DNA of 64,000 nt from Candidatus Coprousia avicola (lineage in GTDB: Bacteria; Actinomycetota; Coriobacteriia; Coriobacteriales; Coriobacteriaceae). Below are positions 52,152-61,663 of this stretch, piece by piece. Every line of letters starts with the position of its first letter. Within the stretch, counting starts at the first letter, position 1. The notes beneath the pieces were generated by a model. It had not been told where the DNA came from. It saw only the letters and a list, made by a program, of their open reading frames with translations, and did no database searches. The stretch spans positions 1-64,000 of the forward strand of contig DVMF01000056.1 of assembly GCA_018715125.1 (NCBI GenBank). The letters are read 5' to 3'. The translations under genes and the position numbers were made by a program.

Positions 52152-53303
52152 ATGGCAATCGATAAGACCGACAACCTGATCGAGGTGCAGCACCTCACGA
52201 AAAGCTTTGTGGCCGCCACCAACTTCTTTGGCAAGCCGACGTCCTTCGTGCAGGCGGTGGACGACGTCAACTTCACCATCCGGCGCGGCGAGGCGTTTGG
52301 CCTCGTGGGCGAGTCGGGCTGCGGCAAGACCACCATCGGCAAGATGATCGTGGGCCTCTTGAGGCCCACGAGCGGCCGTATCCTGTTTGAGGGCGAGGAC
52401 ATCACCGCGCTCTCGCCGCGCGACCGCCGGCGCCTGAGCACCGACATCCAGCTCATCTTCCAGGACCCGTACGCGAGTCTGAACCCGCGCATGACCATCG
52501 GCCAGATTGTGGCCGAGCCCATCCTCACCAACAACATCCTGCCAAAAGACCAGGTGGATGCCCGAGTGGATGAGCTGCTGGAGCGCGTGGGCCTGGCGAG
52601 CTACATGAAGAACCGGTATCCGCACGAGTTCTCGGGCGGGCAGCGCCAGCGCGTCGGCATCGCCCGCGCGCTCGCCGTCAACCCCAAGCTCATCGTCTGC
52701 GACGAGCCGGTCTCGGCCCTTGACGTCTCCATTCAGGCCCAGGTGCTGAACCTTCTGGACGACCTGAAGGACCAGTTTGGCCTCACATACCTCTTCATCG
52801 CGCACGGCCTGAATGTCGTCAAGCACATCTCCGACCGCGTGGGCGTCATGTACCTCGGCCGCCTGATGGAGGTTGCTCCCAAAAACAGCCTCTACCACGA
52901 GCCGCTCTGCCCCTATACGCAGGCGCTCCTCTCCGCTATCCCGAGTCCCGACCCCAAGCTGCAGCGCCGTCGCATCATTCTCGAGGGCGACGTGCCGAGC
53001 CCCATCGACCCGCCCGCGGGCTGCCGGTTTGCGAGCCGCTGCTTCGCCAAGGTGGGCGCGTGCGACGTCTCGGCGCCCGAGCAGCGCGAGGTCCTGCCCG
53101 ACCATCTGTGCTCGTGCCATCGCTACGACACGGTCGATGCCGATGACGTGCGCCAGCTCGCCCTCGACATCCAGTACGCGGCCGCGCGCCCGAGCTACGG
53201 GCGAGGCAGCGACCTTATGAACGCCGACCCGGTCGTCACGCCCGAGGCCGACCTCGCAGCCGAGGACGATGCCCCCGGCACCACCCCGGCCGCAACCGAC
53301 TAG
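52152..53303 (+). CDS. peptide ABC transporter ATPase, DppF/OppF family
   Basis: A 383-residue protein. Walker [11 protein letters not shown]-loop [18 protein letters not shown], signature FSGGQRQR, Walker [15 protein letters not shown], and the C-terminal [17 protein letters not shown] cysteine motif. After residue 340 there is an acidic, Ala-rich tail. ATAAGGAGG lies 10 bp upstream of the ATG. It ends the importer operon; a strong hairpin follows. Confidence 0.92.
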   Translation: MAIDKTDNLIEVQHLTKSFVAATNFFGKPTSFVQAVDDVNFTIRRGEAFGLVGESGCGKTTIGKMIVGLLRPTSGRILFEGEDITALSPRDRRRLSTDIQLIFQDPYASLNPRMTIGQIVAEPILTNNILPKDQVDARVDELLERVGLASYMKNRYPHEFSGGQRQRVGIARALAVNPKLIVCDEPVSALDVSIQAQVLNLLDDLKDQFGLTYLFIAHGLNVVKHISDRVGVMYLGRLMEVAPKNSLYHEPLCPYTQALLSAIPSPDPKLQRRRIILEGDVPSPIDPPAGCRFASRCFAKVGACDVSAPEQREVLPDHLCSCHRYDTVDADDVRQLALDIQYAAARPSYGRGSDLMNADPVVTPEADLAAEDDAPGTTPAATD

Positions 53304-53378
53304 CGGCCCTACTGCGACCTCCTTCCCCGGGGCGCGGGTCTGTTCCTGCCATGCCGGACCCGCTGCCCCCATCGAGGT

Positions 53379-53410
53379 GCGGCCCCGCGAGCATATTGCC
53401 GCGGGGCCGC
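53379..53410 (+). terminator. terminator of the peptide importer operon
   Basis: GCGGCCCCGCG (53379-53389) and its exact complement (53400-53410) form an 11-bp GC stem with a 10-base loop, 76 bp after the operon's last stop. A weak GTTCTTGT follows. Confidence 0.65.
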
Positions 53411-53456
53411 GTTCTTGTGGGTATAAATGCCCTTAGCCGCTCGCAGGAGGTGCGCC

Positions 53457-54833
53457 ATGTTCAGCCCGTTCCGCGACGAGCAGGGCCGGCCGCTCGGCCT
53501 TGCCGCCCTCACCTACGCCGACCTCGCCCAGCTTGCGACCATGGACGAGGGTTACGTGCTCGAGTTCAAGCGCTCGTTCGCCGCGAGCGTCAAGGCAAAG
53601 GTGCCCAAGATCATCGCCTCGTTTGCCAACTCGGGCGGCGGATGGCTCGTCATCGGCATCGCCGACGACGACCATGCCATCTGCCCGGTACCCAGGCTCT
53701 CGGCGGACTACAGCCAGATTATCGGCGAGCTCTGCCGGCGCCATGTTTCGCCCGCACCGCCCTTCGACGTGCGCTTCATCGCCGATCCCAAAAACGATGC
53801 GCAGGGCGTGGTTGTCGTGCGGGTGGACGAGGGCAGTTTTCCGCCGTACGTGGCCGACGGCATCGTGGAGATTCGCGAGGGCTCGACGTCGGGACCGGCT
53901 ACGGGCACCGCGCTTGTGGAACTCTACGACAAGGCGATGCGGCGGCGCTCGCACATCGCCGAGTTCTGCCGACGCACGGTGTTCTTCGCGCGCCCGGTGC
54001 CGCTTTTTGACCTGTATCTCTACCGGATGGACGGCCCCTCGCGCGACGTGCCCTCGCGCGATGAGGTGAGCGCATGCGCCGCCGCCATGCGCCGCGCCTT
54101 TGCCGCCCAGAGGCTCGACTGCCATGTGCAGCACGCGCACGACTCGCTCATCTTCCGCACCTCGATCGCCTTCGACGGCCTGGTGCCGCACTCGGCCATC
54201 GAGCTCTTTCCCGACGAGTCGATCAAGCTCACGGTTCCCGCCGTGCTCTGCGGCCCCCTCGAGCGGGCGGAGGCCCTGGCGTCGCTGCGCGCCGCCTGCG
54301 GTCCGCTGCTCGGCGGGGTGGGGGAGGCCGCCCTCGCACAGGGTAGCGCTGCCGCTGAAGCGGGCTCCGTTCAAGGTGAGGGCGCGGCGCCGGGCGTCTC
54401 GCCCGCGGGCGGGGGCGTATCCGCGCCAGATGGCGCCCAGCCCCGCGTCATGTCCGCCTCCGACACGCTCCGCCGCGTCACGCGCATGGCGTCGCTGCTC
54501 GACCGTTATATTCGCGAGCGGGGCGGGCGATGGCAGGCGTATGCCGCCGCCTACGAGCTCGAGAACATGGCCGGTGTTCTCTTGTGGTCGCGCGACCCCC
54601 TCTATCTCGATTACGTACGGGGCCACGGCCCGCTCTTCTGCGGTACGACGGATTGCCGCAGCCGGGTGCGCTACCTCGACGACGGCGATCACGACTCGTT
54701 TCGGGCGCGGCAGTTTGCGGGCAGCCATTTCTTCGAGGCGTGCGGCCTGCCGCTCGGCTCGCCCGACCCCGAGGACAACGCGCTGGTCGATGCCCTGCTG
54801 CGCACCGAGCGCGGCGCCCGGCGCGGCGAGTGA
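53457..54833 (+). CDS. AlbA_2 (Schlafen-like) putative DNA-binding protein
   Basis: A 458-residue protein; the ATG at 53457 follows GCAGGAGG. Residues 30-150 match the AlbA_2/divergent AAA_4 domain: EGYVLEFKRSFA, KIIASFANSGGGWLVIGIADD and DGIVEIREGSTSGPAT. These domains occur in transcriptional regulators and defence-linked proteins. Residues 300-345 are Ala/Gly-rich and probably disordered; the remaining C-terminal part (YLDYVRGHGPLFCG ... GSHFFEACGLPLG) is not recognised. It appears to be a single-gene unit between two GC-rich gaps. Confidence 0.7.
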   Translation: MFSPFRDEQGRPLGLAALTYADLAQLATMDEGYVLEFKRSFAASVKAKVPKIIASFANSGGGWLVIGIADDDHAICPVPRLSADYSQIIGELCRRHVSPAPPFDVRFIADPKNDAQGVVVVRVDEGSFPPYVADGIVEIREGSTSGPATGTALVELYDKAMRRRSHIAEFCRRTVFFARPVPLFDLYLYRMDGPSRDVPSRDEVSACAAAMRRAFAAQRLDCHVQHAHDSLIFRTSIAFDGLVPHSAIELFPDESIKLTVPAVLCGPLERAEALASLRAACGPLLGGVGEAALAQGSAAAEAGSVQGEGAAPGVSPAGGGVSAPDGAQPRVMSASDTLRRVTRMASLLDRYIRERGGRWQAYAAAYELENMAGVLLWSRDPLYLDYVRGHGPLFCGTTDCRSRVRYLDDGDHDSFRARQFAGSHFFEACGLPLGSPDPEDNALVDALLRTERGARRGE

Positions 54834-55039
54834 CGGAGCTGGGTGCGCAAGGGGGGCGCTGATGAGTTCGGCCGGGGACGGCGGCGCCGCCGCGCGGGCT
54901 GCCGGGCGGTGCGCATCTGCGAGAATCCGCTCTGCGGCGGCCCGCTTCTCGTCGGATGGTGCCGCTCGGTGCCCCGCGCCCTGCCGGTTGTGCGATACTG
55001 TGACGCCGGAAATAAGCGGGACGGCGCCGGGGGACGCGC

Positions 55040-56035
55040 GTGGATATTCTCATCATCATGGTCGTGGGCATGCTCGCGGGGCGCTTCGCGGTGCCCGAGC
55101 GCTTTCGGCCCTATAACGGCAAGCTGCAAACCGTCTGCACCTGCCTGCTCATCGGCTCTATGGGCGCCTCCATCGGCTCGGGGGAGGGCTTTCTCGCCAG
55201 CGTTGCCGCTTGGGGTGGCAAGAGCCTCGTTTTCTGCCTCATCCCCACGGCATGCTCCGTGGTGCTCGTCTACCTCCTGACCGCCCGCCTGCTCGACGCG
55301 CCCGCGCCAGGCACCGTTGCAACCGCCTCGGCTTCTGCCGGTGGCGCAGTCGCCCCTGCCTCCGATCCCGCCGGTGACGCCGCCGCTCCCGTGGCCGACC
55401 GTGCCGGCAGAACGTCCAAGCCGCGCCTGCCCATCGACGGCATGGCGGTCGCCGCGCTCATTATGCTCGCTCTCGGCATCGCCCTCGGCGTGGTTGCGCC
55501 GGCCAGCGCGCTCGTCCGCGTGCTGGGGGATGCGAGCGAGCCCGTGCTCTGGGTGCTCATGGCGCTTGTCGGCATCGGTGTCGGCATGCACCGCGGCCTG
55601 GTGGCGAGCATTCGCGAGCATCATCTCAAGATGCTCGTCATCCCGGCGGGCGTTGTCGTCGGATCGCTCGTGGGCGGTGCGCTCGCGGCGCTCCCTCTCG
55701 GCTTCACGGTGCGGGAGGGCATGGCGGCGGCGAGCGGTTTGGGGTGGTACAGCCTCGCCGGCGTCACCATCGAGAGCGCCGCGGGTGTCGAGCTCGGTGG
55801 CATCGCCTTTCTCGCCAATCTCATGCGGGAGCTGCTCTCGTTTTTCTGCATCCCCTGGATCGCGCGGCATCTGAACGGGTACGCCTGCATCGCCGCCGGT
55901 GCCGCCACGAGCGAGGACACCACGCTTCCCATGATGATCCGCTATACCGATGGGCGCTGCGTGGTCTACTCCCTCATCAACGGCGTCATCTGCTCGGCAT
56001 GCGTGCCGGTGCTCATCGCCCTCTGCCTGGGTTAG
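55040..56035 (+). CDS. LysO family (DUF340) L-lysine exporter-like protein
   Basis: A 331-residue membrane protein with a GTG start (DILIIMVVGMLAGRF). About eight helices. The second half has the conserved ASGLGWYSLAGVTI and FLANLMRELLSFFCIPWIA segments with acidic and Arg residues in the membrane, and GAATSEDTTLPMMIRY, all as in LysO (YbjE). E. coli LysO exports L-lysine and thialysine. An Ala/Pro-rich cytosolic loop insert lies at about 55293-55440. No clear ribosome binding site is seen, so the start is less certain than the family call. Confidence 0.8.
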   Translation: MDILIIMVVGMLAGRFAVPERFRPYNGKLQTVCTCLLIGSMGASIGSGEGFLASVAAWGGKSLVFCLIPTACSVVLVYLLTARLLDAPAPGTVATASASAGGAVAPASDPAGDAAAPVADRAGRTSKPRLPIDGMAVAALIMLALGIALGVVAPASALVRVLGDASEPVLWVLMALVGIGVGMHRGLVASIREHHLKMLVIPAGVVVGSLVGGALAALPLGFTVREGMAAASGLGWYSLAGVTIESAAGVELGGIAFLANLMRELLSFFCIPWIARHLNGYACIAAGAATSEDTTLPMMIRYTDGRCVVYSLINGVICSACVPVLIALCLG

Positions 56036-56059
56036 CGCGTCTTTGACGGCGCGGCTACA

Positions 56060-56330
56060 CCGGCGGGTACATAACCGCGTACATTGCGAGGCCTTTTGCC
56101 GGGGCGTCGGTGCAATATCGCGCGCAATGCACCCGGAAATGCGCTGCGGGGGCGGAAATCGGGCCACGGGTACATTGCGAGCGGAAATGTACACCCCGCT
56201 ACCAGCGGTTTTGTCGACCGTACATTCGCGCGTACATTGACGGGTTCTTTGCCGCGAGAAATGTCCCGAGGCCCGGGCAAAACGCGCGGCAATGTGCGCA
56301 CGAGTGTACGGTGGGGCCGCGGTGCCGCTG
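56060..56330. repeat. cluster of GTACATT inverted motifs
   Basis: Within this gap GTACAT or its complement occurs several times, for example GCGTACATTGCGAGG, GGGTACATTGCGAGCGG next to AAATGTACACC, and CGTACATTCGCGCGTACATT, plus a GGTGCA...TGCACC hairpin. The arrangement recalls the GTATAC arrays but with a different hexamer and less regular spacing. The whole 56036-56449 segment shows no gene. Confidence 0.45.
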
Positions 56331-56449
56331 ACGGGGCGGCATGTCTTGTGTACCGTGTCATCGTCTAGGCGGGCCGGCCTCGTGCGAGATCGCGCGAGGA
56401 CCTGCTGTCCTCGTTGGTGCGCGGGGTGCACGCCCGTGCTGTAAGAAGG

Positions 56450-56489
56450 AAAAAAGGGACCCTCTACCAGCACGTTGGTAGAGGGTCCC
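56450..56489 (-). terminator. rho-independent terminator of tmRNA
   Basis: On the minus strand GGGACCCTCTACCA (56489-56476) pairs exactly with TGGTAGAGGGTCCC (56469-56456), followed by six T (56455-56450). It lies 51 bp after the tmRNA 3' end. Confidence 0.9.
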
Positions 56490-56539
56490 TTACAAGGCGG
56501 ACAGCGCTCCGAAGAGCGCAGTTCGCCTACATGCTACGT

Positions 56540-56907
56540 TGGTGGAGGCGCGGAGAATCGAACTCCGGTCCACGAAAGCCCCCTGATCGGCATCTCCAGG
56601 CTCAGTCGCTGGTTTGATCTCGGACGCGTTGCGCGCAGCGACACGCTCGCGGCATCCCAACCGGTTCGGTCTTAGCCCGCGCCATACCGATTACGTGCGC
56701 GGGAGCATTCCCCTGAAATGACACCGCACCCGGGGCGGGGAAATCCCGGGATTGGCGTGCCAGCTATAAACTAAGCGGCAAGAGCCAGCTGGGGCTCGTA
56801 AGAAGAGTTCTTGTCAATTCATTTTGACGGTACCCCTGTTTAACGTGGCGAGGAGACCACGGCCTGCTTCCTCTCTCAGAGCTATCGCGTCGAAACCAGT
56901 CGCCCCC
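56540..56907 (-). ncRNA. ssrA: transfer-messenger RNA (tmRNA)
   Basis: A 368-base RNA. The 5' end GGGGGCGACTGGTTTCGACG and 3' end GGAGTTCGATTCTCCGC...CCTCCACCA form the tRNA-like domain: acceptor stem GGGGGCG with CGCCTCC, T-arm CGGAG/CTCCG, and encoded CCA. The tag frame runs 56815 down to 56771 and reads DKNSSYEPQLALAA followed by TAG. It rescues ribosomes stalled on broken messages, with SmpB (not in the window), and the LALAA ending targets the tagged protein to ClpXP-type proteases. A promoter lies upstream and a strong terminator downstream. Confidence 0.97.
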
Positions 56908-56934
56908 ATCACAAGAGACTGCCGGCGTCCCCAC

Positions 56935-56963
56935 CCGATAGGCGGGGCCATCGACCTTGTCAA
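56935..56963 (-). promoter_or_regulatory. tmRNA promoter
   Basis: On the minus strand a perfect -35 TTGACA (56963-56958) is separated by 17 bp from TATCGG (56940-56935). The mature tmRNA 5' end is 28 bp further, consistent with a short precursor trimmed by RNase P. Confidence 0.6.
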
Positions 56964-57172
56964 TGTTCCCATCGCGCGACACGCAATCGAATCGCGCTGA
57001 CATTTCATCATACCACAAGATGGACCGGTGCATGCGTGCGGCCATCTCGCGCGGTGCTGGCAGGGTTGCGTTGCGCACGTCTCGAGGCAAATCGACACAA
57101 GAGAGCCTGACAGGCGGCGCACCATTGGGGTACAAGAAGCGCGTTGGTCTGCGTATGGCAAAGGAGCGCATC

Positions 57173-58054
57173 ATGACGACGGCTGCGGGTACCACGGGCA
57201 AGACGGCTCTCGTGCTGGAGGGCGGCAGCTTCCGCTGCCAGTTTACGGCGGGTGTGCTCGACGTGCTGATGGAGAACGGCATCACGTTCGACGCGTGCTA
57301 CGGCGTGTCGGCGGGCACCCTCTGCGGCCTCAGCTTCAAGTCCCATCAGATCGGCCGCGCCAACCGCGTGAACCTCGCCTTCTGCAACGACAGCCGCTAC
57401 ATGGGCTCGCGCGCCGTCGCGCAGTCGGGGAGCCTCGTGGGCTATGACTTCATGCTCTATGACGTGCAGGACCGCATCGATCCGTTTGACACGCAGGCCT
57501 ATCTCGCCAACCCCATGCCGCTGTTTGCGACGGTCTCGGACATCGTCTTCGGCACCCCAGCGTATCTGGTGGTAAAGGACCCGATCCTCGACATCGACGC
57601 GGTGCGGGCCTCGACGTCGATGCCGCTCGTGACCCCTCCGGTCGAGATACAGGGGCACTTCTACCTCGACGGCGGCATCACCGACTCGGTTCCGGTGGAG
57701 CGGGCGCTCGAACACGACGGCTATAGTCGGGCACTCGTGGTGCTCACGCAGGATCGCTCTTACGTTAAGGGCCCCTACGAGCTCATGCGCGCGGCCCGAG
57801 CGCGCTACGGCGAGTACCCGTATTTCCTGGACGCGCTCGAGAACCGTCACGAGCGCTACAACGAGCAGCGCGCTCACATCGACGCCTATGAGGAGGAGGG
57901 TCGCGCCCTGGTGGTGGCGCCGCCCACGCCGGTCGAGGTCGGCCATGTGGAGCGCAATCCGGAGAAGCTCCTCACCCTCTACATCCAGGGTCGCCAGGAG
58001 GCGCAGCGCCTTCTGGGGAGCATTCGGGAGTATGTCCATCAGAATCATGCATGA
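57173..58054 (+). CDS. patatin-like phospholipase family protein
   Basis: A 293-residue protein; ATG 57173 has AAAGGAG 7 bp upstream. The patatin fold shows the oxyanion loop LEGGSFRCQFTAGVLDVL (GGxxR), the nucleophile Ser46 in YGVSAGT (GxSxG) and Asp166 in LDGGITDSVP, completing the Ser-Asp dyad. It resembles the RssA/YjjU group of cytoplasmic serine hydrolases acting on acyl lipids; the physiological substrate is unknown. It stands alone between tmRNA and the ribosomal protein operon. Confidence 0.88.
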   Translation: MTTAAGTTGKTALVLEGGSFRCQFTAGVLDVLMENGITFDACYGVSAGTLCGLSFKSHQIGRANRVNLAFCNDSRYMGSRAVAQSGSLVGYDFMLYDVQDRIDPFDTQAYLANPMPLFATVSDIVFGTPAYLVVKDPILDIDAVRASTSMPLVTPPVEIQGHFYLDGGITDSVPVERALEHDGYSRALVVLTQDRSYVKGPYELMRAARARYGEYPYFLDALENRHERYNEQRAHIDAYEEEGRALVVAPPTPVEVGHVERNPEKLLTLYIQGRQEAQRLLGSIREYVHQNHA

Positions 58055-58090
58055 CATGCGGAGACTCTGAGAATGACCAGCGGTTGACGG

Positions 58091-58118
58091 TTGACGGCGG
58101 AGCGTAGGGCGGTATACT
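58091..58118 (+). promoter_or_regulatory. rplM-rpsI promoter
   Basis: TTGACG (58091-58096), a 16-bp spacer and TATACT (58113-58118), 66 bp before the rplM start. A second TTGACG lies just upstream at 58084. GGAGGAG precedes the GTG start. Confidence 0.7.
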
Positions 58119-58183
58119 CGACAAGTTACTTTTCAGAGCCCCGTGAATCTCTGTCAAGACACGTAACTGTTGGAGGAGTCCAA

Positions 58184-58627
58184 GTGATTTCTAAGTCGAC
58201 TCACTACGCCAAGCAGGGTGAGGTCCAGCGCAACTGGGTTCTCATCGATGCCGAGGGTGCCGTGCTGGGCCGTCTTGCCACCCAGATCGCCATGATCCTG
58301 CGTGGTAAGAACAAGCCTCAGTTCACCCCCAATTCCGACTGCGGCGACTTTGTGGTGGTCATCAACGCCGATAAGGTCCAGCTTACCGGCAACAAGGCCG
58401 CTCACAAGACCTACTATCGCCACAGCGGTTGGAACGGCGGCCTCAAGGCGGAGAGCTTCCGCGCCGCTATGGAGAAGCACCCCGAGCAGGTCATCGAGCG
58501 CGCCGTTCGCGGCATGCTCCCCAAGACCACGCTCGGCCGCAAGCAGCTGACCAAGCTCAAGGTCTATGCTGGCACCGAGCATCCCCATGCTGCCCAGAAC
58601 CCCGTCAAGATCGAGCTGGAGGCGTAA
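58184..58627 (+). CDS. rplM: 50S ribosomal protein L13
   Basis: A 147-residue protein starting at GTG ([24 protein letters not shown]...). Family signatures [64 protein letters not shown] and [17 protein letters not shown] are intact. It is an early-assembling protein of the large subunit. GGAGGAG lies 8 bp upstream. It forms the conserved pair with rpsI, 3 bp downstream. Confidence 0.97.
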   Translation: MISKSTHYAKQGEVQRNWVLIDAEGAVLGRLATQIAMILRGKNKPQFTPNSDCGDFVVVINADKVQLTGNKAAHKTYYRHSGWNGGLKAESFRAAMEKHPEQVIERAVRGMLPKTTLGRKQLTKLKVYAGTEHPHAAQNPVKIELEA

Positions 58628-58630
58628 ACC

Positions 58631-59026
58631 ATGGCTGAGAACTCCGTTGTCTACCAGGGCACCGGCCGTCGCAAGAATGCCGTGGCCCGTGTCCGTCTCG
58701 TCCCCGGTACCGGCAAGGTGACCGTCAACAAGCGTGACGCTCTCGAGTACTTCGGTCGCAAGAACCTGCTCGACGACGCCCTCGCTCCCTTCAAGGTGAC
58801 CGACACCCAGGGTGCCTTCGATGTCATCGCCCTCTGCGATGGCGGTGGCATCTCCGGTCAGGCCGGCGCCCTTCGCCTGGGCATCGCCCGCGCGCTTCTT
58901 GATGCCGGCGATTACCGCGCCGACCTCAAGCGTGCCGGCTTCCTCACGCGCGATGCGCGCGTGGTCGAGCGCAAGAAGTACGGTCTCAAGAAGGCCCGTC
59001 GCGCTCCCCAGTTCTCCAAGCGCTAA
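58631..59026 (+). CDS. rpsI: 30S ribosomal protein S9
   Basis: A 131-residue protein with [71 protein letters not shown] and the C-terminal Arg whose side chain reaches the P-site tRNA. It ends in SKR, as the family does. A rho-independent terminator follows. Confidence 0.97.
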   Translation: MAENSVVYQGTGRRKNAVARVRLVPGTGKVTVNKRDALEYFGRKNLLDDALAPFKVTDTQGAFDVIALCDGGGISGQAGALRLGIARALLDAGDYRADLKRAGFLTRDARVVERKKYGLKKARRAPQFSKR

Positions 59027-59054
59027 TCCGCACGAGACATCGCTGGTTGTATGC

Positions 59055-59083
59055 GGGGCCGCCTTTGGGCGGTCCCGTTTTTT
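59055..59083 (+). terminator. rho-independent terminator of rplM-rpsI
   Basis: GGGGCCGCC (59055-59063) pairs with GGCGGTCCC (59068-59076) around TTTG, followed by G and TTTTTT (59078-59083). Confidence 0.95.
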
Positions 59084-59251
59084 GTGCCATCTCCACCTGT
59101 TTTTCTTTAGAAAAGTGCTCCTAGCCGGTGTTGGCTCCAGCCTGTGCATCTGCACCGCGCAAAGGTGGGTGGTGAGGACGATAGACACCCAAAATTGGGG
59201 TACCATTGAGACGTAACCGAAGGCGGATGCGTCGAGTGGGAAAGGGGGATC

Positions 59252-59749
59252 ATGTTCAGCCGTTTTCTGAGTTCGCTATCATCGCGGAGTAAGAGCGAGG
59301 TGCTTCTGGCACCTTTGGCTGGTACCGTGATACCGCTTTCCGAGGTGCGCGATACGACGTTCTCCTCGGGGGCGCTGGGCGATGGCGTTGCCATACGTCC
59401 CACGGGCACCACGGTGGTCGCCCCGGCAGACGGCAAGGTAAAGGCGATATTCCCCACGGGGCATGCGGTCGCCTTGCATACCGATAACGGCCTCGATGTC
59501 CTGATCCACCTTGGGCTCGACACCTATAAGCTGGAGGGTCGCCATTTTACGGTCCATGCCCAAGTGGGTGATACGGTCAAATGCGGCGACGTGCTCATCG
59601 AGTTCGATCGGGACGCCATTCTGGCAGAGGGTTATGATTTGACTGCGCCGATTCTCATCTGCAATGCGGTCGAGTTCTCTAGCATTAAAGGTAGCGTGGG
59701 AGAGACGGTCCATGAGCTCGACAAGCTCATGACGGCTCGAGAACGATAG
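59252..59749 (+). CDS. crr: PTS glucose-type EIIA (Crr-like)
   Basis: A 165-residue single-domain protein. LLAPLAGTVIPLSEV opens the beta-sandwich; His71 in FPTGHAVAL and phospho-acceptor His86 in LDVLIHLGLDT form the active site. GAKGGG-type sequence GAAAGGGGG precedes the ATG. It takes phosphate from HPr and gives it to EIIB domains lacking a fused EIIA. In this window the two EIIBC permeases at 23.6 and 28.9 kb are such partners. It lies 72 bp before nagB, so the two may be co-transcribed. Confidence 0.92.
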   Translation: MFSRFLSSLSSRSKSEVLLAPLAGTVIPLSEVRDTTFSSGALGDGVAIRPTGTTVVAPADGKVKAIFPTGHAVALHTDNGLDVLIHLGLDTYKLEGRHFTVHAQVGDTVKCGDVLIEFDRDAILAEGYDLTAPILICNAVEFSSIKGSVGETVHELDKLMTARER

Positions 59750-59821
59750 GTGGGGTAAGGGGCGGCGCGCGTCACGGCGGGTGCCGCTTTTGGTAGATGG
59801 CTCTTTGAAAGGGGTCGCGCT

Positions 59822-60556
59822 ATGAAGATCGTTCGTGCTCGTGATTATGATGATATGAGCCGCAAGGTTGCCAATATCATCTCCGCTCAGGTTATCCTGA
59901 AGCCCGATTGCGTGCTGGGCCTGGCTACGGGTTCCACCCCCATCGGCGCGTACAAGCAGCTCGCCGAGTGGAACCACAAGGGCGACTGCGACTTCTCCCA
60001 GGTCTCGACCTACAACCTCGATGAGTATCGCGGTCTTTCGCACGATGACCCGCAGAGCTACCACTACTTCATGAAGACCAACTTCTTCGACCATGTGAAC
60101 ATCGACCAGTCCCGCACCCATGTGCCGGACGGCTCCAACCCCGATGCCGAGGCCGCGTGCAAGGAGTACGACCGCATCGTGGCCGAGGCCGGGTATCCCG
60201 ACCTGCAGCTGCTGGGCATCGGTAACAACGGCCACATCGGCTTCAACGAGCCCGACGACCACTTCTCCAAGGGCACGCACTGCGTCGACCTCACCGAGTC
60301 GACGATTCAGGCGAACAGCCGCCTGTTCGACCGCATCGAGGACGTGCCGCGCCAGGCGTACACCATGGGCGTGCAGACCATTATGTTCGCCAAGATGATC
60401 GTCATCGCCGCAAACGGTCCTGCCAAGGCGCAGGCTGTCTACGACATGTGCTATGGCCCCGTGACGCCCAAGTGCCCGGCCTCTATCCTGCAGCTGCACG
60501 ACAACGTTGTGGTTGTTGCCGACGAGGCGGCGCTCGCGCTCTGCCCCAAGGAGTAG
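59822..60556 (+). CDS. nagB: glucosamine-6-phosphate deaminase
   Basis: A 244-residue protein of the short NagB form. Signatures: LGLATGSTPIGAYKQL (phosphate binding), YNLDEYRGL with the catalytic Asp, HVPDGSNPDAEAAC, GIGNNGHIGFNEPDD with the His and Glu of the active site, and KAQAVYDM. It converts glucosamine 6-phosphate to fructose 6-phosphate and ammonia, feeding amino sugars into glycolysis. GAAAGGGG stands upstream. A terminator hairpin follows at 60638. Confidence 0.95.
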   Translation: MKIVRARDYDDMSRKVANIISAQVILKPDCVLGLATGSTPIGAYKQLAEWNHKGDCDFSQVSTYNLDEYRGLSHDDPQSYHYFMKTNFFDHVNIDQSRTHVPDGSNPDAEAACKEYDRIVAEAGYPDLQLLGIGNNGHIGFNEPDDHFSKGTHCVDLTESTIQANSRLFDRIEDVPRQAYTMGVQTIMFAKMIVIAANGPAKAQAVYDMCYGPVTPKCPASILQLHDNVVVVADEAALALCPKE

Positions 60557-60637
60557 CGCGGGGTGTTCGGCGCTTAGCTTGCGCGCGGTGCGGTCCTGTG
60601 CCTGACGCAGGCGCGCTGTATCAGAAGCCAGATGATG

Positions 60638-60664
60638 AGGGCGGTCCGCTTGCTCGGGCCGCCC
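60638..60664 (+). terminator. terminator after nagB
   Basis: AGGGCGGTCCG (60638-60648) pairs with CGGGCCGCCCT (60654-60664) with one G-U pair, and TT follows. It lies 82 bp after the nagB stop. Confidence 0.7.
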
Positions 60665-60727
60665 TTTCGCGTTGCGTAGCGGCGTTGCCCGCGCTCCGCT
60701 GGCGCGGCGCACGCTGTGCCAGGGGCC

Positions 60728-61576
60728 TTACCACGTGCCGACGAGCACCTCTGCCTCGACGGTCGCCTGCGTGAGGTCCGACCAATCGATGGCGGCGGCG
60801 TCGACCGAGAACAGAAGCGGCGTCATGGCGATGAGCGCGTCGCGCACCTTAGGCGTGAGCGCGAGGGTGTGGGAGACCGTCGTGCGGCTGATAAGCCTGC
60901 ACGATGCGGCAAAATGGTCGATGACGCGCCGGTTGGAGTATGCGCTGTGGCGCAGCTGGCCGGCGGCGAGCTCGCGCACCTCGTGCAGGTGATGCGCCGT
61001 AGGGACGACCTTGATGACGCGCCCGCCGCCGGCGAGCACGCGCTGGAACTCCCCGTAGTGCGCGGGCGAGAACACGTCGATGACAGCGTCGATGGCTCCG
61101 TCCTGCACGGGAATGGCGGCGAGGTCGGCTACGAACCAGAGGATGCCGTCCTCGGCGTTTTGCCCTGCGGCGAGCTGTATGGAATCGCGCGAGATGTCGA
61201 AGGCGCACACCGCGGCGCCCGTACGGCGCACGGCCTCGGCAAAATAGCCCTCGCCGCAGCCGGCGTCGAGGACGCGCAGCGGCTGACCAGATGAGGACGA
61301 CCTCTCGGCGAGGGCCGTGACGACGGCTTGGGCCACCGGGGCATAGAGGCCGCTTGCAAACACGCGGCGACGCTGCTCAAACGAGGAGCGGTCGTACGCG
61401 TCGTGCGCATGGGCGCCGCGGAGAAGGTTGACGTAGCCCTGGCGGGCTATGTCGAAGCGGTGCCCGTGGGCGCAGGCGAGGCATGTGCCCTCGCGCGAGA
61501 CGGGCCGTCTACAGATGGGGCATGCGAGTACCTGCGCGCATGCGTCAAAACGGTGCAGTTTACGTTGGTCCATCAT
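60728..61576 (-). CDS. putative 23S rRNA (guanine-N1)-methyltransferase, RlmA type
   Basis: A 282-residue protein. The N-terminal zinc finger CPICRRPVSREGTCLACAHGH (CxxC...CxxCxxGH) and HRFDIARQGYVNLL are diagnostic of RlmA/TlrB, which methylate G745 or G748 in 23S rRNA helix 35. The SAM-binding fold follows: VLDAGCGEGYFAEA, CAFDISRDSIQLAA, and VIDVFSPAHYGEFQRVLAGGGRVIKVVP. Either of the first two Met codons could be the start. It is a single-gene unit. Confidence 0.85.
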   Translation of the reverse strand: MMDQRKLHRFDACAQVLACPICRRPVSREGTCLACAHGHRFDIARQGYVNLLRGAHAHDAYDRSSFEQRRRVFASGLYAPVAQAVVTALAERSSSSGQPLRVLDAGCGEGYFAEAVRRTGAAVCAFDISRDSIQLAAGQNAEDGILWFVADLAAIPVQDGAIDAVIDVFSPAHYGEFQRVLAGGGRVIKVVPTAHHLHEVRELAAGQLRHSAYSNRRVIDHFAASCRLISRTTVSHTLALTPKVRDALIAMTPLLFSVDAAAIDWSDLTQATVEAEVLVGTW

Positions 61577-61663
61577 GCCCTCTCGGCTTGCCGTGTCAGG
61601 CCGCTACCGCAGGCCGTATGCAGCAGTATAGCCAACGGGACGGGACGGGGTGGCCGGCGCGTG

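Noticed and set aside
60557-60727. Small gene between nagB and the methyltransferase
   Set aside because: Only the terminator hairpin and GC-rich filler are seen; open frames there have no ribosome binding site or family features.
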